Positions 54,623 through 62,824 of a DNA stretch of 64,000 nucleotides are shown in pieces; position 1 is the stretch's first letter; each line of letters begins with the position of its first letter. The notes below the pieces were generated by a model that saw nothing but the letters and a program-made list of their open reading frames with translations, ran no database searches and was not told the origin of the DNA. Where the stretch lies: positions 930,001 to 994,000 of the forward strand of contig NZ_CP034661.1 of NCBI RefSeq assembly GCF_003971235.1. Direction: 5' to 3'. A program made the translations under genes and the position numbers. The DNA is from Chryseobacterium aureum (GTDB lineage: Bacteria; Bacteroidota; Bacteroidia; Flavobacteriales; Weeksellaceae).

Positions 54623-55828
54623 ATGAAAAACCCTCCGTTTTTCAAACTTTTCCGCTTTGACCCCGAGGCAAGCCTCGAGGTATTCTCTTCGAATAAAATC
54701 ATCCTCGTAACTTCGGAAAACCTCAAAGAAAAGGACTGGCCATGGCATGCCATTGAGGAAACCTTTTATATGCCTGAACTTAAACCGTCTGTATGGAATC
54801 TGGAGCATCTTATTCAGGGATTTTCCCATCTGATGAAAACCAGAAAAGTAGATGCGGTAGTAGCTTTGGATGATTATGACGTAGAAAAAGCAGCATTAAT
54901 CAGAGAAACGTTCCGTATTCCCGGGATGGGACAGACTACCCACCGATATTTCAGAGACAAACTGGCCATGCGCCAAAAAGCAAAAGATTCCGGGATCAGC
55001 GTTCCTGAATTTACCGCGGTATTCAATGACAATGAAGTGAATGAATTCACAGACCGCGTTCCGGCACCATGGGTATTGAAACCCCGTTCCGAAGCCTCCG
55101 CATCGGGAATCAAAAAAATAACTTCCAAAGAACAGCTTTACGAGGCATTGGAAACCTTGGGGGAAGAACGTCATCTTTTTTTACTGGAAAGCTTTAAACC
55201 AGGAGACGTCTATCATGTGGACAGCCTTACTTTTAATCAAAAAATTGTATTCACTTCTTCCTCTAAATACCTTGCTCCTCCTATGCAGGTTTCTCATGAT
55301 GGCGGAGTATTCAGATCCAAAACTTTAGGAAGATATTCCGAAGAATTTAAGGCATTGGAAGAAATCAACGCCAGTGTACTTTCTAATTTCGGACTGATGA
55401 ACGGGGCTACCCATACAGAATTTATCCGGGGAAAAGAAGACGGAAAATGGTACTTCCTTGAAACGTCCTCACGGGTTGGAGGTGCTCATATTCCTGATCT
55501 GGTAGAAGCTTCAAGCGGCATCAATATCTGGAGAGAATGGGCTAAGATTGAAGATGCTCTTTTAAGAGGAAAAGATTACAGTGTATCTCCTCCTACAGGA
55601 TACTATTCCGGACTGATTGTCGCATTGATCAAAGATAAAGAACCGAACTACAGCAGCTTTGAGTGTGAGGAAGTTGTAAAATTCCTTCCTATAGATTATC
55701 ACGTAGGAATCGTCTACAAATCCAACGACGCCTCCATTGTAGAAGAAAGACTGGATTCTGCCGCAGAGATGATTCAAGCGGATATGCTGAATATCTTACC
55801 TCCCAAAAGCACCAAGCTCAGCTCCTGA
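54623..55828 (+). CDS. ATP-grasp protein, chimeric N-terminus after IS insertion
   Basis: 401 aa from the ATG at 54623, which lies in the IS right end. The first 23 residues (MKNPPFFKLFRFDPEASLEV and on) come from the element and replace the native first 26. From residue 24 the native protein follows: KIILVTSENLKEKDWPWH, THRYFRDKLAMRQKAKDSG, the ATP-binding Lys block PWVLKPRSEASASGIKK and metal block WYFLETSSRVGGAHIPD, all biotin-carboxylase-like ATP-grasp. Native body with catalytic residues is whole; the replaced part held the first strand of the pre-ATP-grasp domain. Whether it is made or folds is unknown. First gene of a ligase cluster. Confidence 0.8.
   Translation: MKNPPFFKLFRFDPEASLEVFSSNKIILVTSENLKEKDWPWHAIEETFYMPELKPSVWNLEHLIQGFSHLMKTRKVDAVVALDDYDVEKAALIRETFRIPGMGQTTHRYFRDKLAMRQKAKDSGISVPEFTAVFNDNEVNEFTDRVPAPWVLKPRSEASASGIKKITSKEQLYEALETLGEERHLFLLESFKPGDVYHVDSLTFNQKIVFTSSSKYLAPPMQVSHDGGVFRSKTLGRYSEEFKALEEINASVLSNFGLMNGATHTEFIRGKEDGKWYFLETSSRVGGAHIPDLVEASSGINIWREWAKIEDALLRGKDYSVSPPTGYYSGLIVALIKDKEPNYSSFECEEVVKFLPIDYHVGIVYKSNDASIVEERLDSAAEMIQADMLNILPPKSTKLSS
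54660..54684. repeat. right 25-bp hairpin repeat of the IS200-like element
   Basis: Identical copy of 54117-54141 in the same orientation. It codes residues FDPEASLEVF of the chimeric ORF. Confidence 0.9.
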
Positions 55829-56056
55829 ATCATGAAGTCTCATATTGATTTTCAAAATGTTATTGAATTCATAATATGTAATTTACGGGAGAATTCATTC
55901 CGAAACGTAATTTAGAGAACCTTAATTCCGAAAAATAGCAGAATAAGCATATTATCAGTTCATTGATTCAAGCAATGCCAATCAACCGGATATTGTAGAA
56001 AAAGATCAGCCTGGAGGAATTAAATTTATCAAATTAATACAATTAAACACAAAAAA
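55829..56056 (+). other. 228-base gap inside the ligase cluster
   Basis: An ATG at 55832 opens a 27-codon frame that stops near 55915. Another frame reads QFIDSSNANQPDIVEKDQPG without a start. Neither is convincing; it may be a decayed small gene or a leader for the hydrolase gene. No terminator is seen, so read-through from the ATP-grasp gene is possible. Confidence 0.35.
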
Positions 56057-56770
56057 ATGCCTCATATAGAACATACAGATTACTATTCAAATATACTGGG
56101 AACAAGCCTGAAGGTAGAAGTGACCGGGCATTACGGCCATCCTATCATCATGTTTCCTACTTCCCAGGGACAATACACCCAAAACCATGATTTTCATCTT
56201 AACGGAAGCATTAACTGGTTTGTAGAACAGGGAAAAGTAAAGCTTTATAATATACAGACCATCGACAGCTGGAGTTTTTATGATGATAAAATTTCTCCTC
56301 AGCAAAGAATAAGAAACTACGAAAGGTACGTAGAGTTTCTGATCAAGGAATTTGTGCCTTATATTCAGAAACTTCACAAAACGCATCGCGTAGCCGTAGC
56401 CGGAGCAAGTTTCGGCGGATACCATGCCGCCAATTTTGCCTTCAGGTTCCCGGATGTGGTTTCCCATCTGTTTTGCCTTTCCGGAGCTTTCAGCATAAGA
56501 AATTTCATGGATGGCTATTCTGATGAAATGGTGTACTTCAACTGCCCAAGAGAATTTGTAAGAAATGATGAAGCCTGGAAATACAAACATATGCATATCG
56601 TTCTGAGCACTTCTGATCAGGACATCTGCAGAGAAAAAAATGTAGAAATGGCAGAAATCTTAAGACTGAAAGGCATAGATTTCTGGTATGACGAAAGAAA
56701 ATGGATAGGCCACGACTGGCCTTTATGGAGAATGGTCTTCCCTACCTTTATAGGGGCATTCTTCTCTTAA
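56057..56770 (+). CDS. alpha/beta-hydrolase esterase of the ligase cluster
   Basis: 237 aa. Nucleophile elbow GASFGGYHAA (Ser about residue 118), oxyanion region MFPTSQGQ near the start, and a C-terminal catalytic His in KWIGHDWPLWR (about 222). An Asp candidate lies in STSDQDICREKN. The fold looks like the esterase D/YqiA-type group. No signal peptide. In this cluster it could hydrolyse an ester or thioester, or proofread the ligase product. It is followed by the second ATP-grasp gene after 52 bases. Confidence 0.85.
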   Translation: MPHIEHTDYYSNILGTSLKVEVTGHYGHPIIMFPTSQGQYTQNHDFHLNGSINWFVEQGKVKLYNIQTIDSWSFYDDKISPQQRIRNYERYVEFLIKEFVPYIQKLHKTHRVAVAGASFGGYHAANFAFRFPDVVSHLFCLSGAFSIRNFMDGYSDEMVYFNCPREFVRNDEAWKYKHMHIVLSTSDQDICREKNVEMAEILRLKGIDFWYDERKWIGHDWPLWRMVFPTFIGAFFS

Positions 56771-56822
56771 AACAATAAAAAACAAATAGAAAAAAATACA
56801 TCCATCTTAAAAAACAAAAATT

Positions 56823-57776
56823 ATGACAAAAAAAGTAGGAATTCTTTTCGGTATGGAAGACACGTTTCCCTGGGCATTTATAGATAAAGTAAATGAATTG
56901 GGAGGTGGAGAAATCGTGGCTGAACCCGTTACTATAGATAAACTGGAGCAGGGCGCAGATTATGGCTATGCAGTGATCATCGACAGAATTTCGCAGGACG
57001 TTCCCTTTTACAGAGCTTATCTGAAAAATGCAGCACTTAACGGTACTTATGTAATCAACAATCCGTTTTGGTGGAGTGCAGACGAGAAATTTTTCAATAA
57101 TGCCCTGATGTCTAAGCTGGGAATTCCGCTTCCTAAAACGGTTTTGCTTCCGTCACACGAAAGACCGGAGAACACTTCAGAAACTTCATTCAGAAATCTG
57201 AAATTTCCGCATGATTGGGAATATATTTTCAATTATGTAGGATTTCCGGCATACATGAAGCCACACGACGGCGGCGGCTGGAAAAGTGTTTACAGAGTAG
57301 AAAACCCGGATGATCTTTGGAATAAACTGGGGGAAACGGAACAGCTGGTGATGATGGTGCAGGAAGAAATTGTCTTTGATGACTATTACAGAGTATACTG
57401 TCTGGGTAGAAAATATGTTCATATCATGCCTTATGAGCCTAGAAATGCCCCACATTTGAGATATGCCACAACCCACCAGACCCAAGGGAAAGAACTTGAA
57501 AAATTACTGAAAACCATTCATGATTATACCATTACCATGAATGAAGCTTTGGGCTATGACTTCAATACGGTAGAATTTGCTGTAAGAGACGGTATTCCTT
57601 ATGCCATCGACTTCTGTAATCCGGCTCCGGATGCGGATAGAAATTCTGTAGGAGAAGAAAATTTCGCATGGATTATAGAGCATGCTGCCAAACTGGCTAT
57701 AGAAAAGGCTAAAGATTATGTTCCGGGAAAACCGAATATTGCCTGGGGAACCTTTGTGAAGGATTCCATTAAATAA
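56823..57776 (+). CDS. ATP-grasp ligase (RimK/carboxylate-amine type), second in cluster
   Basis: 317 aa. N-terminal pre-ATP-grasp Rossmann-like part (MTKKVGILFGMEDTFPWAF), then NPFWWSADEKFFNNALMSKLGIPLPKTVLLP, the ATP-binding block FPAYMKPHDGGGWKSVYRV (Lys about residue 152), VQEEIVFDDYYRVYCLG, and the metal-binding end YDFNTVEFAVRDGIPYAIDFCNPAPD. The metal-binding E..D.N triad is present (Glu in TVEF, Asp/Asn in DFCNP). It likely joins a carboxylate to an amine through an acyl phosphate. Gap of 52 bases to the esterase and 31 to the GCS2 gene. Confidence 0.88.
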   Translation: MTKKVGILFGMEDTFPWAFIDKVNELGGGEIVAEPVTIDKLEQGADYGYAVIIDRISQDVPFYRAYLKNAALNGTYVINNPFWWSADEKFFNNALMSKLGIPLPKTVLLPSHERPENTSETSFRNLKFPHDWEYIFNYVGFPAYMKPHDGGGWKSVYRVENPDDLWNKLGETEQLVMMVQEEIVFDDYYRVYCLGRKYVHIMPYEPRNAPHLRYATTHQTQGKELEKLLKTIHDYTITMNEALGYDFNTVEFAVRDGIPYAIDFCNPAPDADRNSVGEENFAWIIEHAAKLAIEKAKDYVPGKPNIAWGTFVKDSIK

Positions 57777-57807
57777 CATTAAAAAAATAAAAAAACACAA
57801 TAAAAAA

Positions 57808-58929
57808 ATGCATCATCAGTTTACTATTGGAATTGAAGAGGAATATCAGATCATTGATGTGGAAAGCAGAGATCTTGTTTCTCACGTTTCAAAAATCATT
57901 GAAGGCGGCAAAGCTGTTCTGAGTGAAAACTTAAAGCACGAAATGCACGAATCCATGATTGAAATGGAAACAGGGATCTGCCAGAATATTCAGGAAGCCC
58001 GAGCAGAATTAACGAATTTAAGACGTCATCTTATCAATACCGCCCACGAGCAGGGACTTCGTGTTTCCGGAGGCGGCACTCACCCCTTCTCGCATTGGTC
58101 TGACAACAATATCACTCAGGGAGAACGATATATCAAGATCGTAGATGATATGGGAGATGTAGCCCGCGAAAACCTTATTTTCGGGCTGCACGTTCACATT
58201 GGAATTCCCAACCGTGAAGAAGGCGTAAGAATTCAGAACGTCATGCGTTATTTCCTTCCTCACGTGTATGCGCTTTCTACCAATTCGCCATTCTGGATCG
58301 GAAGGTACACAGGTTTTAAATCGTACAGACAGGAAATTTTCGTAAAATTCCCAAGAACCGGTATCCCGAGCTATTTTAACTCACTGGCAGAATTTGACAG
58401 CTATGTAGATCTTCTGGTAAAAACAGGAACTATCGACAATGCCAAGAAAATCTGGTGGGATCTTCGCGTACACCCATTCTATCCTACGATTGAATTCAGG
58501 ATCTGCGATATGCCTCTAAGAATAGATGAAACGGTATGTCTTGCAGCCATTATGCAGAGCCTTGTCGCTAAAATTTATAAACTTCATCAGCAGAACCTGA
58601 GCTTCAGAAGCTACAGAAGACTTCTTTTGAATGAAAATAAGTGGCGCGCCTCAAAAAGCGGTATAGAAGCTCATCTGATTGATTTCGGAAAAGAAGAATC
58701 TGTACCTTATCCTCATTTATTAAAAGAACTTTTAGAGTTTATTGATGATGTCGTAGATGACTTAGGATGCCGTCATGAAGTAGAGTACGCATGGAAAATC
58801 CTGGAAAACGGAACCGGAGCAGACCGACAGCTTCAGATCTTTAAGGAAACCGGTGATCTGACGAAAGTAGTTGATTATATGATCTCTGAAACAGAGTATG
58901 GTATCACGCATGGTGAACCAGCTTCATAA
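57808..58929 (+). CDS. carboxylate-amine ligase, GCS2/YbdK family
   Basis: 373 aa. FTIGIEEEYQIID (residues 5-17) is the GCS2 signature with metal-binding glutamates; then HEMHESMIEMETGICQN, GGGTHPFSHW and ENLIFGLHVHIGIPNRE, and WWDLRVHPFYPTIEFRICD. The family makes gamma-glutamyl or similar amide bonds with ATP; YbdK has weak glutamate-cysteine ligase activity, and many members have unknown substrates. 31 bases after the ATP-grasp gene; likely same transcript. Confidence 0.93.
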   Translation: MHHQFTIGIEEEYQIIDVESRDLVSHVSKIIEGGKAVLSENLKHEMHESMIEMETGICQNIQEARAELTNLRRHLINTAHEQGLRVSGGGTHPFSHWSDNNITQGERYIKIVDDMGDVARENLIFGLHVHIGIPNREEGVRIQNVMRYFLPHVYALSTNSPFWIGRYTGFKSYRQEIFVKFPRTGIPSYFNSLAEFDSYVDLLVKTGTIDNAKKIWWDLRVHPFYPTIEFRICDMPLRIDETVCLAAIMQSLVAKIYKLHQQNLSFRSYRRLLLNENKWRASKSGIEAHLIDFGKEESVPYPHLLKELLEFIDDVVDDLGCRHEVEYAWKILENGTGADRQLQIFKETGDLTKVVDYMISETEYGITHGEPAS

Positions 58930-58939
58930 ATATTTTTGG

Positions 58940-58947
58940 TAACTTTG
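58940..58947 (+). promoter_or_regulatory. -7 promoter element before the amidotransferase gene
   Basis: TAACTTTG, 16 bases before the ATG at 58964 and 10 bases after the ligase stop: a possible internal promoter of the cluster. Confidence 0.45.
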
Positions 58948-58963
58948 CAAAAAATATGATGTA

Positions 58964-59797
58964 ATGAAAGATATTCGAATTGCGCTGCTGGACATGAACA
59001 ACAATCATGTGAACCAAGGCTTCAGAAACATTAAAGAAATTTCCGAAGCATTTCAGCAGCACTCTGAAGAAAATGTGGTCATCAAAACATTTGATGTGAG
59101 ATTTAAAGATGAAATGCCGGAGATTGGAGATTTTGATATTTTTATTTCTTCCGGCGGACCGGGAAATCCACATCGTGAAGGTCATGACTGGGAAGACAGA
59201 TTTGCCCATTTTCTAGACGCTGTTCTGGAACATAATACCTACAATGAAGATAAAAAATACCTTTTCCTGATCTGCCATTCTTTCCAGCTGGCAAGCATTC
59301 ACTGGAATCTGGGAAATATCTGCAAAAGGAAGTCTTACTCTTTCGGAGTAATGCCTGTTCACAAAACGGATGAAGGTAAAGAAGAATTTTTATTCAAAAA
59401 TCTTCAGGATCCTTTTTATGCAGTAGATTCCAGAGCCTATCAGTTTATAGAGCCCAATCACGCCCGTTTTGAAGAACTTGGAATGACCGTGATGGCAATA
59501 GAAAAATTCCGTCCTCATATCAATCTGGAAAGAGCGGTAATGGCAGTTCGTTTTTCGGAAGAAATATTCGGAACCCAGTTTCACCCTGAAGCCAATCCTG
59601 AATCGCTGATCGAAAACCTGAAAGATGAAAAAAACAGAGAAGCCATGATTGAAAACTTCGGTATGGAGAAATATCTTGAAACGATGGACAGAATAGATGA
59701 TGAAGACAAAATTATCCTGACCCGAAACCAGATCCTTCCGAGATTCCTTCAGTTCGCAAAAAAAAACATTTTGAAAGAAGCTGAATCTTTGGCTTAA
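58964..59797 (+). CDS. stand-alone class I glutamine amidotransferase
   Basis: 277 aa. Class I GATase triad: Cys in FLICHSFQLAS (about residue 105), His and Glu in GTQFHPEANPE (about 210-212). SSGGPGNPHREG replaces the usual glycine-rich turn. No synthase domain is fused, so it either supplies ammonia to a partner enzyme or acts as a gamma-glutamyl hydrolase. A C-terminal helical extension of about 60 residues follows the catalytic domain. Its place directly after the GCS2 ligase suggests a partnership with it. Confidence 0.88.
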   Translation: MKDIRIALLDMNNNHVNQGFRNIKEISEAFQQHSEENVVIKTFDVRFKDEMPEIGDFDIFISSGGPGNPHREGHDWEDRFAHFLDAVLEHNTYNEDKKYLFLICHSFQLASIHWNLGNICKRKSYSFGVMPVHKTDEGKEEFLFKNLQDPFYAVDSRAYQFIEPNHARFEELGMTVMAIEKFRPHINLERAVMAVRFSEEIFGTQFHPEANPESLIENLKDEKNREAMIENFGMEKYLETMDRIDDEDKIILTRNQILPRFLQFAKKNILKEAESLA

Positions 59798-59807
59798 AAG
59801 AGACTGG

Positions 59808-59890
59808 AGCTGGAAGAAGGAGTCTGGAAGTTATTCTCAATCTCAGAATGGAAAACTTCCCTCTCCCGACTTCCCTCTTCCAGCTCCCTA
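59808..59890. repeat. inverted pair of GGAAGCTGGAAG-type repeat
   Basis: GGAGCTGGAAGAAGG near 59809 and its approximate reverse complement CCCTCTTCCAGCTCC near 59873-59888, in the gap between the amidotransferase and the last cluster gene. Related to 46193-46353. Confidence 0.6.
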
Positions 59891-59945
59891 TAGCAATCGG
59901 GCAGAAATGCTCGTTTTTTTTTTAACCTCACAAAGAAAAAAAATT

Positions 59946-61130
59946 ATGATTCCAAAATACAGAAAGCAATTTAATCAGGAGTTTTCGGAGGAAAAATACA
60001 GTCAGTTAAAAGATATATTACTGCAAAAAGGTGGGATAGCTCCTACTTTCAGAGTTTCAGAAAGTCCTCTTTTTCTTACCAAAGAATTTGAGGCCAAACT
60101 TATAGACGCCAGCGAAAGCATCATCAGCCAGATTAAGGCTATGCCAAAAGAAGCCCTTCAGAGAGCCATCCCTGATAACTGCAGAGTTCCTGATGATACG
60201 GATCAGCCTCATTTTTTTACGATAGATTTTGGAGTCTGCAAAAGCCAGAACGGAGAAATAGAACCTCAGCTGATAGAGCTTCAGGCATTTCCTTCTTTAT
60301 ACGCTTTCCAGAAAGTATATGAAGAAACTTTCTGCGAAGTGTACCCTTTTCTTTCGGAAATCAAAAACCCTATGCCTCATGAAACCTTTAAAAATTATTT
60401 GAAAGAGTTAATCGTAGGCGATGAACATCCGGAAAATGTAATTCTGCTTGAGATATTCCCAGAAAAACAAAAAACTGCCATTGATTTTGCTTTAACAGAG
60501 AAATTATTAGGAATAAAAACAGTTTGCCTTACCAAAGTAAAAAAGGAAGGCAGGAAACTGTATTATGAAAATAACGGAAAATTAACGGAGATCAAAAGAA
60601 TCTATAACCGTATTATATTTGACGAGCTGGATAATATTCCTGATCTTGTTACAGAGTTTAATTTCCGTGAGGAAGCAGATGTCAAGTGGATTACCCATCC
60701 GAACTGGTTCTTTAAAATCTCAAAATTCCTTTTACCTCTGCTGGATCATCAGTTTGTTCCAAAAAGCTATTTCCTGCATGCGTTTCCGGAACACGAAAAT
60801 CTTGAAGATTTTGTGTTGAAACCATTATTTTCGTTCGCGGGAAGCGGAGTTAATCTGAACCCGACCAAGGAAATCACTGATGCTATTCAGGATAAAGAAA
60901 ATTATATTCTGCAGAGAAAGGTAACTTATGAGCCCATCTTTGAAGATATTAATGGAGAGTTTTCAAAAGCAGAAATCCGTTTACTGTATATCTGGAGAGA
61001 AAATGACGAGCGCCCTATTCTTTTGGAAAACCTGGGAAGAATGACCAAAGCCGCCATGGTAAATGTAGATTTTAATAAGAAAGATGCCATCTGGATTGGA
61101 AGCTCGAATGCTTTTTTCGCAGAAGGATAA
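59946..61130 (+). CDS. ATP-grasp-like protein, third in cluster (glutathionylspermidine-synthase-like)
   Basis: 394 aa from the ATG at 59946 (frame opens at 59907). HFFTIDFGVCKSQNGEIEPQ and LIELQAFPSLYAFQ resemble the acidic metal-binding region of glutathionylspermidine synthase-type ATP-grasps; FVLKPLFSFAGSGVNLNP (about residues 280-297) looks like the ATP-grasp P-loop-like stretch; EIRLLYIWREND and RMTKAAMVNVDFNKKDAIWIG follow. The fold assignment is tentative. It is separated from the amidotransferase gene by 148 bases with a repeat, so co-transcription is less certain. Confidence 0.7.
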   Translation: MIPKYRKQFNQEFSEEKYSQLKDILLQKGGIAPTFRVSESPLFLTKEFEAKLIDASESIISQIKAMPKEALQRAIPDNCRVPDDTDQPHFFTIDFGVCKSQNGEIEPQLIELQAFPSLYAFQKVYEETFCEVYPFLSEIKNPMPHETFKNYLKELIVGDEHPENVILLEIFPEKQKTAIDFALTEKLLGIKTVCLTKVKKEGRKLYYENNGKLTEIKRIYNRIIFDELDNIPDLVTEFNFREEADVKWITHPNWFFKISKFLLPLLDHQFVPKSYFLHAFPEHENLEDFVLKPLFSFAGSGVNLNPTKEITDAIQDKENYILQRKVTYEPIFEDINGEFSKAEIRLLYIWRENDERPILLENLGRMTKAAMVNVDFNKKDAIWIGSSNAFFAEG

Positions 61131-61169
61131 CATTTATTTTAATGTTCATTTGACGTGAAAATCACGTTC

Positions 61170-61270
61170 GAAAAAGTCAAATAATTTGACCTTTGTCATT
61201 CTGAACGAAATGAATATGTAATGAAGAATCTCATTATCTAATGGGATTCTTCCTTCGTCAGAATGACACT
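61170..61270. repeat. MITE-like hairpin repeat, left copy, with adjacent palindrome
   Basis: Hairpin GTCATTCTGAACGAA...CTTCGTCAGAATGAC (about 61196-61267), preceded by AAAAGTCAAAT/ATTTGACCTTT. Near-identical hairpin at 62721-62796. The 389-base gap 61131-61519 otherwise holds the promoter of the beta-lactamase and AT-rich sequence. Confidence 0.8.
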
Positions 61271-61441
61271 TTTGAGGAAGCCACCTCACCACTTTTTAAG
61301 AATAAAACTCTTTCAGGTAATTCTTTTCTCCCAATTCCCCGTTATACCAAAAGCTCTTCAATAAAATTACAAAACACTAGTATTCAATCAAATAAACAAT
61401 TGTAGTGCACTTGTAGTAGAGATAATACTGTAAATTTATTT

Positions 61442-61449
61442 TACTTTCG
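61442..61449 (+). promoter_or_regulatory. -7-like element before the AmpC-like gene
   Basis: TACTTTCG, one mismatch from TAnnTTTG, 70 bases before the ATG at 61520. Confidence 0.4.
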
Positions 61450-61519
61450 CTTAAGAATTTTCCGGAAATTTCTCTTTGTGAATCGTAGTAAAAAATTCAC
61501 TTATCAAAATCTTAAAATT

Positions 61520-62689
61520 ATGCGAAGTTTAAAAAACATATCTGTTGCGGTATTAGGTCTATCTTTTTTATCAAGCTGTAATAATCCTAAGAAAGAAAAT
61601 ACATCAGACCTTACTAATTATCTGGATACTCTGGTAAAACCTGTGATGGAGAAAAATGAAATTCCGGGTTTGAGCATTGCCATTACCATAGATGGGAAAC
61701 ATACATTTTTCAACTACGGACTGGCATCGAAAGCCGATAAAACAGAAGTTACCAATCAAACATTATTTGAGCTTGGTTCTGTAAGCAAGACATTCACGGC
61801 AACCTTAGCTAGTTTATCACAAGTAAACGGAACGCTTAACCTATCTGATCCTGTGAGCAAATATATGCCGGAACTGAAAAACAAAGCTTTTGCCCAGATA
61901 AAACTTTACCATCTCGGAACACATACGGCTGGTGGTTTTACGTTACAATTACCTGATGAGGTGACCAATAATGAGCAGCTCATTACTTATTATAATACAT
62001 GGAAGCCTGATTATCCTGCCGGTACCCAAAGAATGTACACCAATCCCAGTATTGGTCTTTTAGGGATTATTACAGGGAAAACATTCAAGCAGCCTTTTAC
62101 AAAAGCAATGACTCAAAATGTTTTCACTAAAATGGGTCTGAATAATACTTTTTATGAAGTACCGGCTGAAAATATGAGTCAATACGCATTCGGTTATAGT
62201 AAAAATGATGAGCCGATCCGTGTAAACCCGGGAGTTCTGGCTGATGAAGCTTATGGAGTGAAATCATGCGCGCGGGATATGATTACTTTTATAGACGCCA
62301 ATATGGGAATTGGAAACATTGACAGTAAATTATCCGCAGCCATAATGAATACGCATACCGGATATTTTAATACCGCAGAAATGACTCAGGATCTCATCTG
62401 GGAACAATATGATTATCCCGTAACGCTGGAACAGCTTCAGAAAGGGAATTCAGCGGATATGGCCTTTAAACCTAATCCTGTGAAGGAAATTCTTCCGCAT
62501 CAAAAACCAAAAACTGACGTTCTGATCAATAAAACCGGTGCTACCAATGGTTTTGGAGCGTATGTGATGTATGTTCCTTCAAAAAAAATAGGTATTGTAA
62601 TTCTTGCCAATAAAAATTATCCTAATGCTGAAAGGATTGATATTGCCTACAAAATTTTATCCTATATAGAAAAATCTGAAAAGCTATAA
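61520..62689 (+). CDS. class C (AmpC-like) serine beta-lactamase, predicted lipoprotein
   Basis: 389 aa from the ATG at 61520 (a GTG at 61478 is also open). Lipobox-like LSFLSSC (Cys about residue 20). All three class C motifs are intact: ELGSVSKTFTA (SxxK, about residue 90), MYTNPSIGLLG (YxN, about 175) and LINKTGATNGFGAYV (KTG, about 340). GIVILANKNYPNAERIDIAYKIL is very like the Escherichia coli AmpC end, so this is a true AmpC relative rather than a general esterase. It is flanked by two copies of the same hairpin repeat. Spectrum cannot be read from sequence. Confidence 0.9.
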   Translation: MRSLKNISVAVLGLSFLSSCNNPKKENTSDLTNYLDTLVKPVMEKNEIPGLSIAITIDGKHTFFNYGLASKADKTEVTNQTLFELGSVSKTFTATLASLSQVNGTLNLSDPVSKYMPELKNKAFAQIKLYHLGTHTAGGFTLQLPDEVTNNEQLITYYNTWKPDYPAGTQRMYTNPSIGLLGIITGKTFKQPFTKAMTQNVFTKMGLNNTFYEVPAENMSQYAFGYSKNDEPIRVNPGVLADEAYGVKSCARDMITFIDANMGIGNIDSKLSAAIMNTHTGYFNTAEMTQDLIWEQYDYPVTLEQLQKGNSADMAFKPNPVKEILPHQKPKTDVLINKTGATNGFGAYVMYVPSKKIGIVILANKNYPNAERIDIAYKILSYIEKSEKL

Positions 62690-62716
62690 CAGATTATCAT
62701 ACAATGGTGCAGTCAT

Positions 62717-62824
62717 AAAAGTGTCATTCTGAAAGAAATGGAATGTAGTGAAGAATCTTATACTTATTGGTGAGATTCTTCCTTCGTCAGAATGACAAAA
62801 GTCAAATTATTTGACTTTTGAGAC
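62717..62824. repeat. MITE-like hairpin repeat, right copy, with adjacent palindrome
   Basis: Hairpin GTCATTCTGAAAGAA...CTTCGTCAGAATGAC (62723-62796) followed by CAAAAGTCAAAT/ATTTGACTTTTG (62796-62820). In the left copy the palindrome is on the other side of the hairpin. Confidence 0.8.

Larger units (their letters stand above)
54109..54691. mobile_element. IS200/IS605-type element with a single Y1 transposase
   Basis: About 583 bp. Contains one HUH/Y1 transposase gene (minus strand) between two identical 25-bp hairpin sequences in the same orientation (54117-54141 and 54660-54684), as in IS200/IS605 elements, which have subterminal hairpins and no terminal inverted repeats. AATAAA occurs at both junctions (54109-54114 and 54692-54697). 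The exact end is ambiguous because of this shared hexamer: 54109-54691 or 54115-54697. It interrupts an ATP-grasp gene. Confidence 0.85.

Noticed and set aside
55832-55915. 27-codon ORF in the ligase cluster gap
   Set aside because: Too short, no coding signature, and no conserved features visible.
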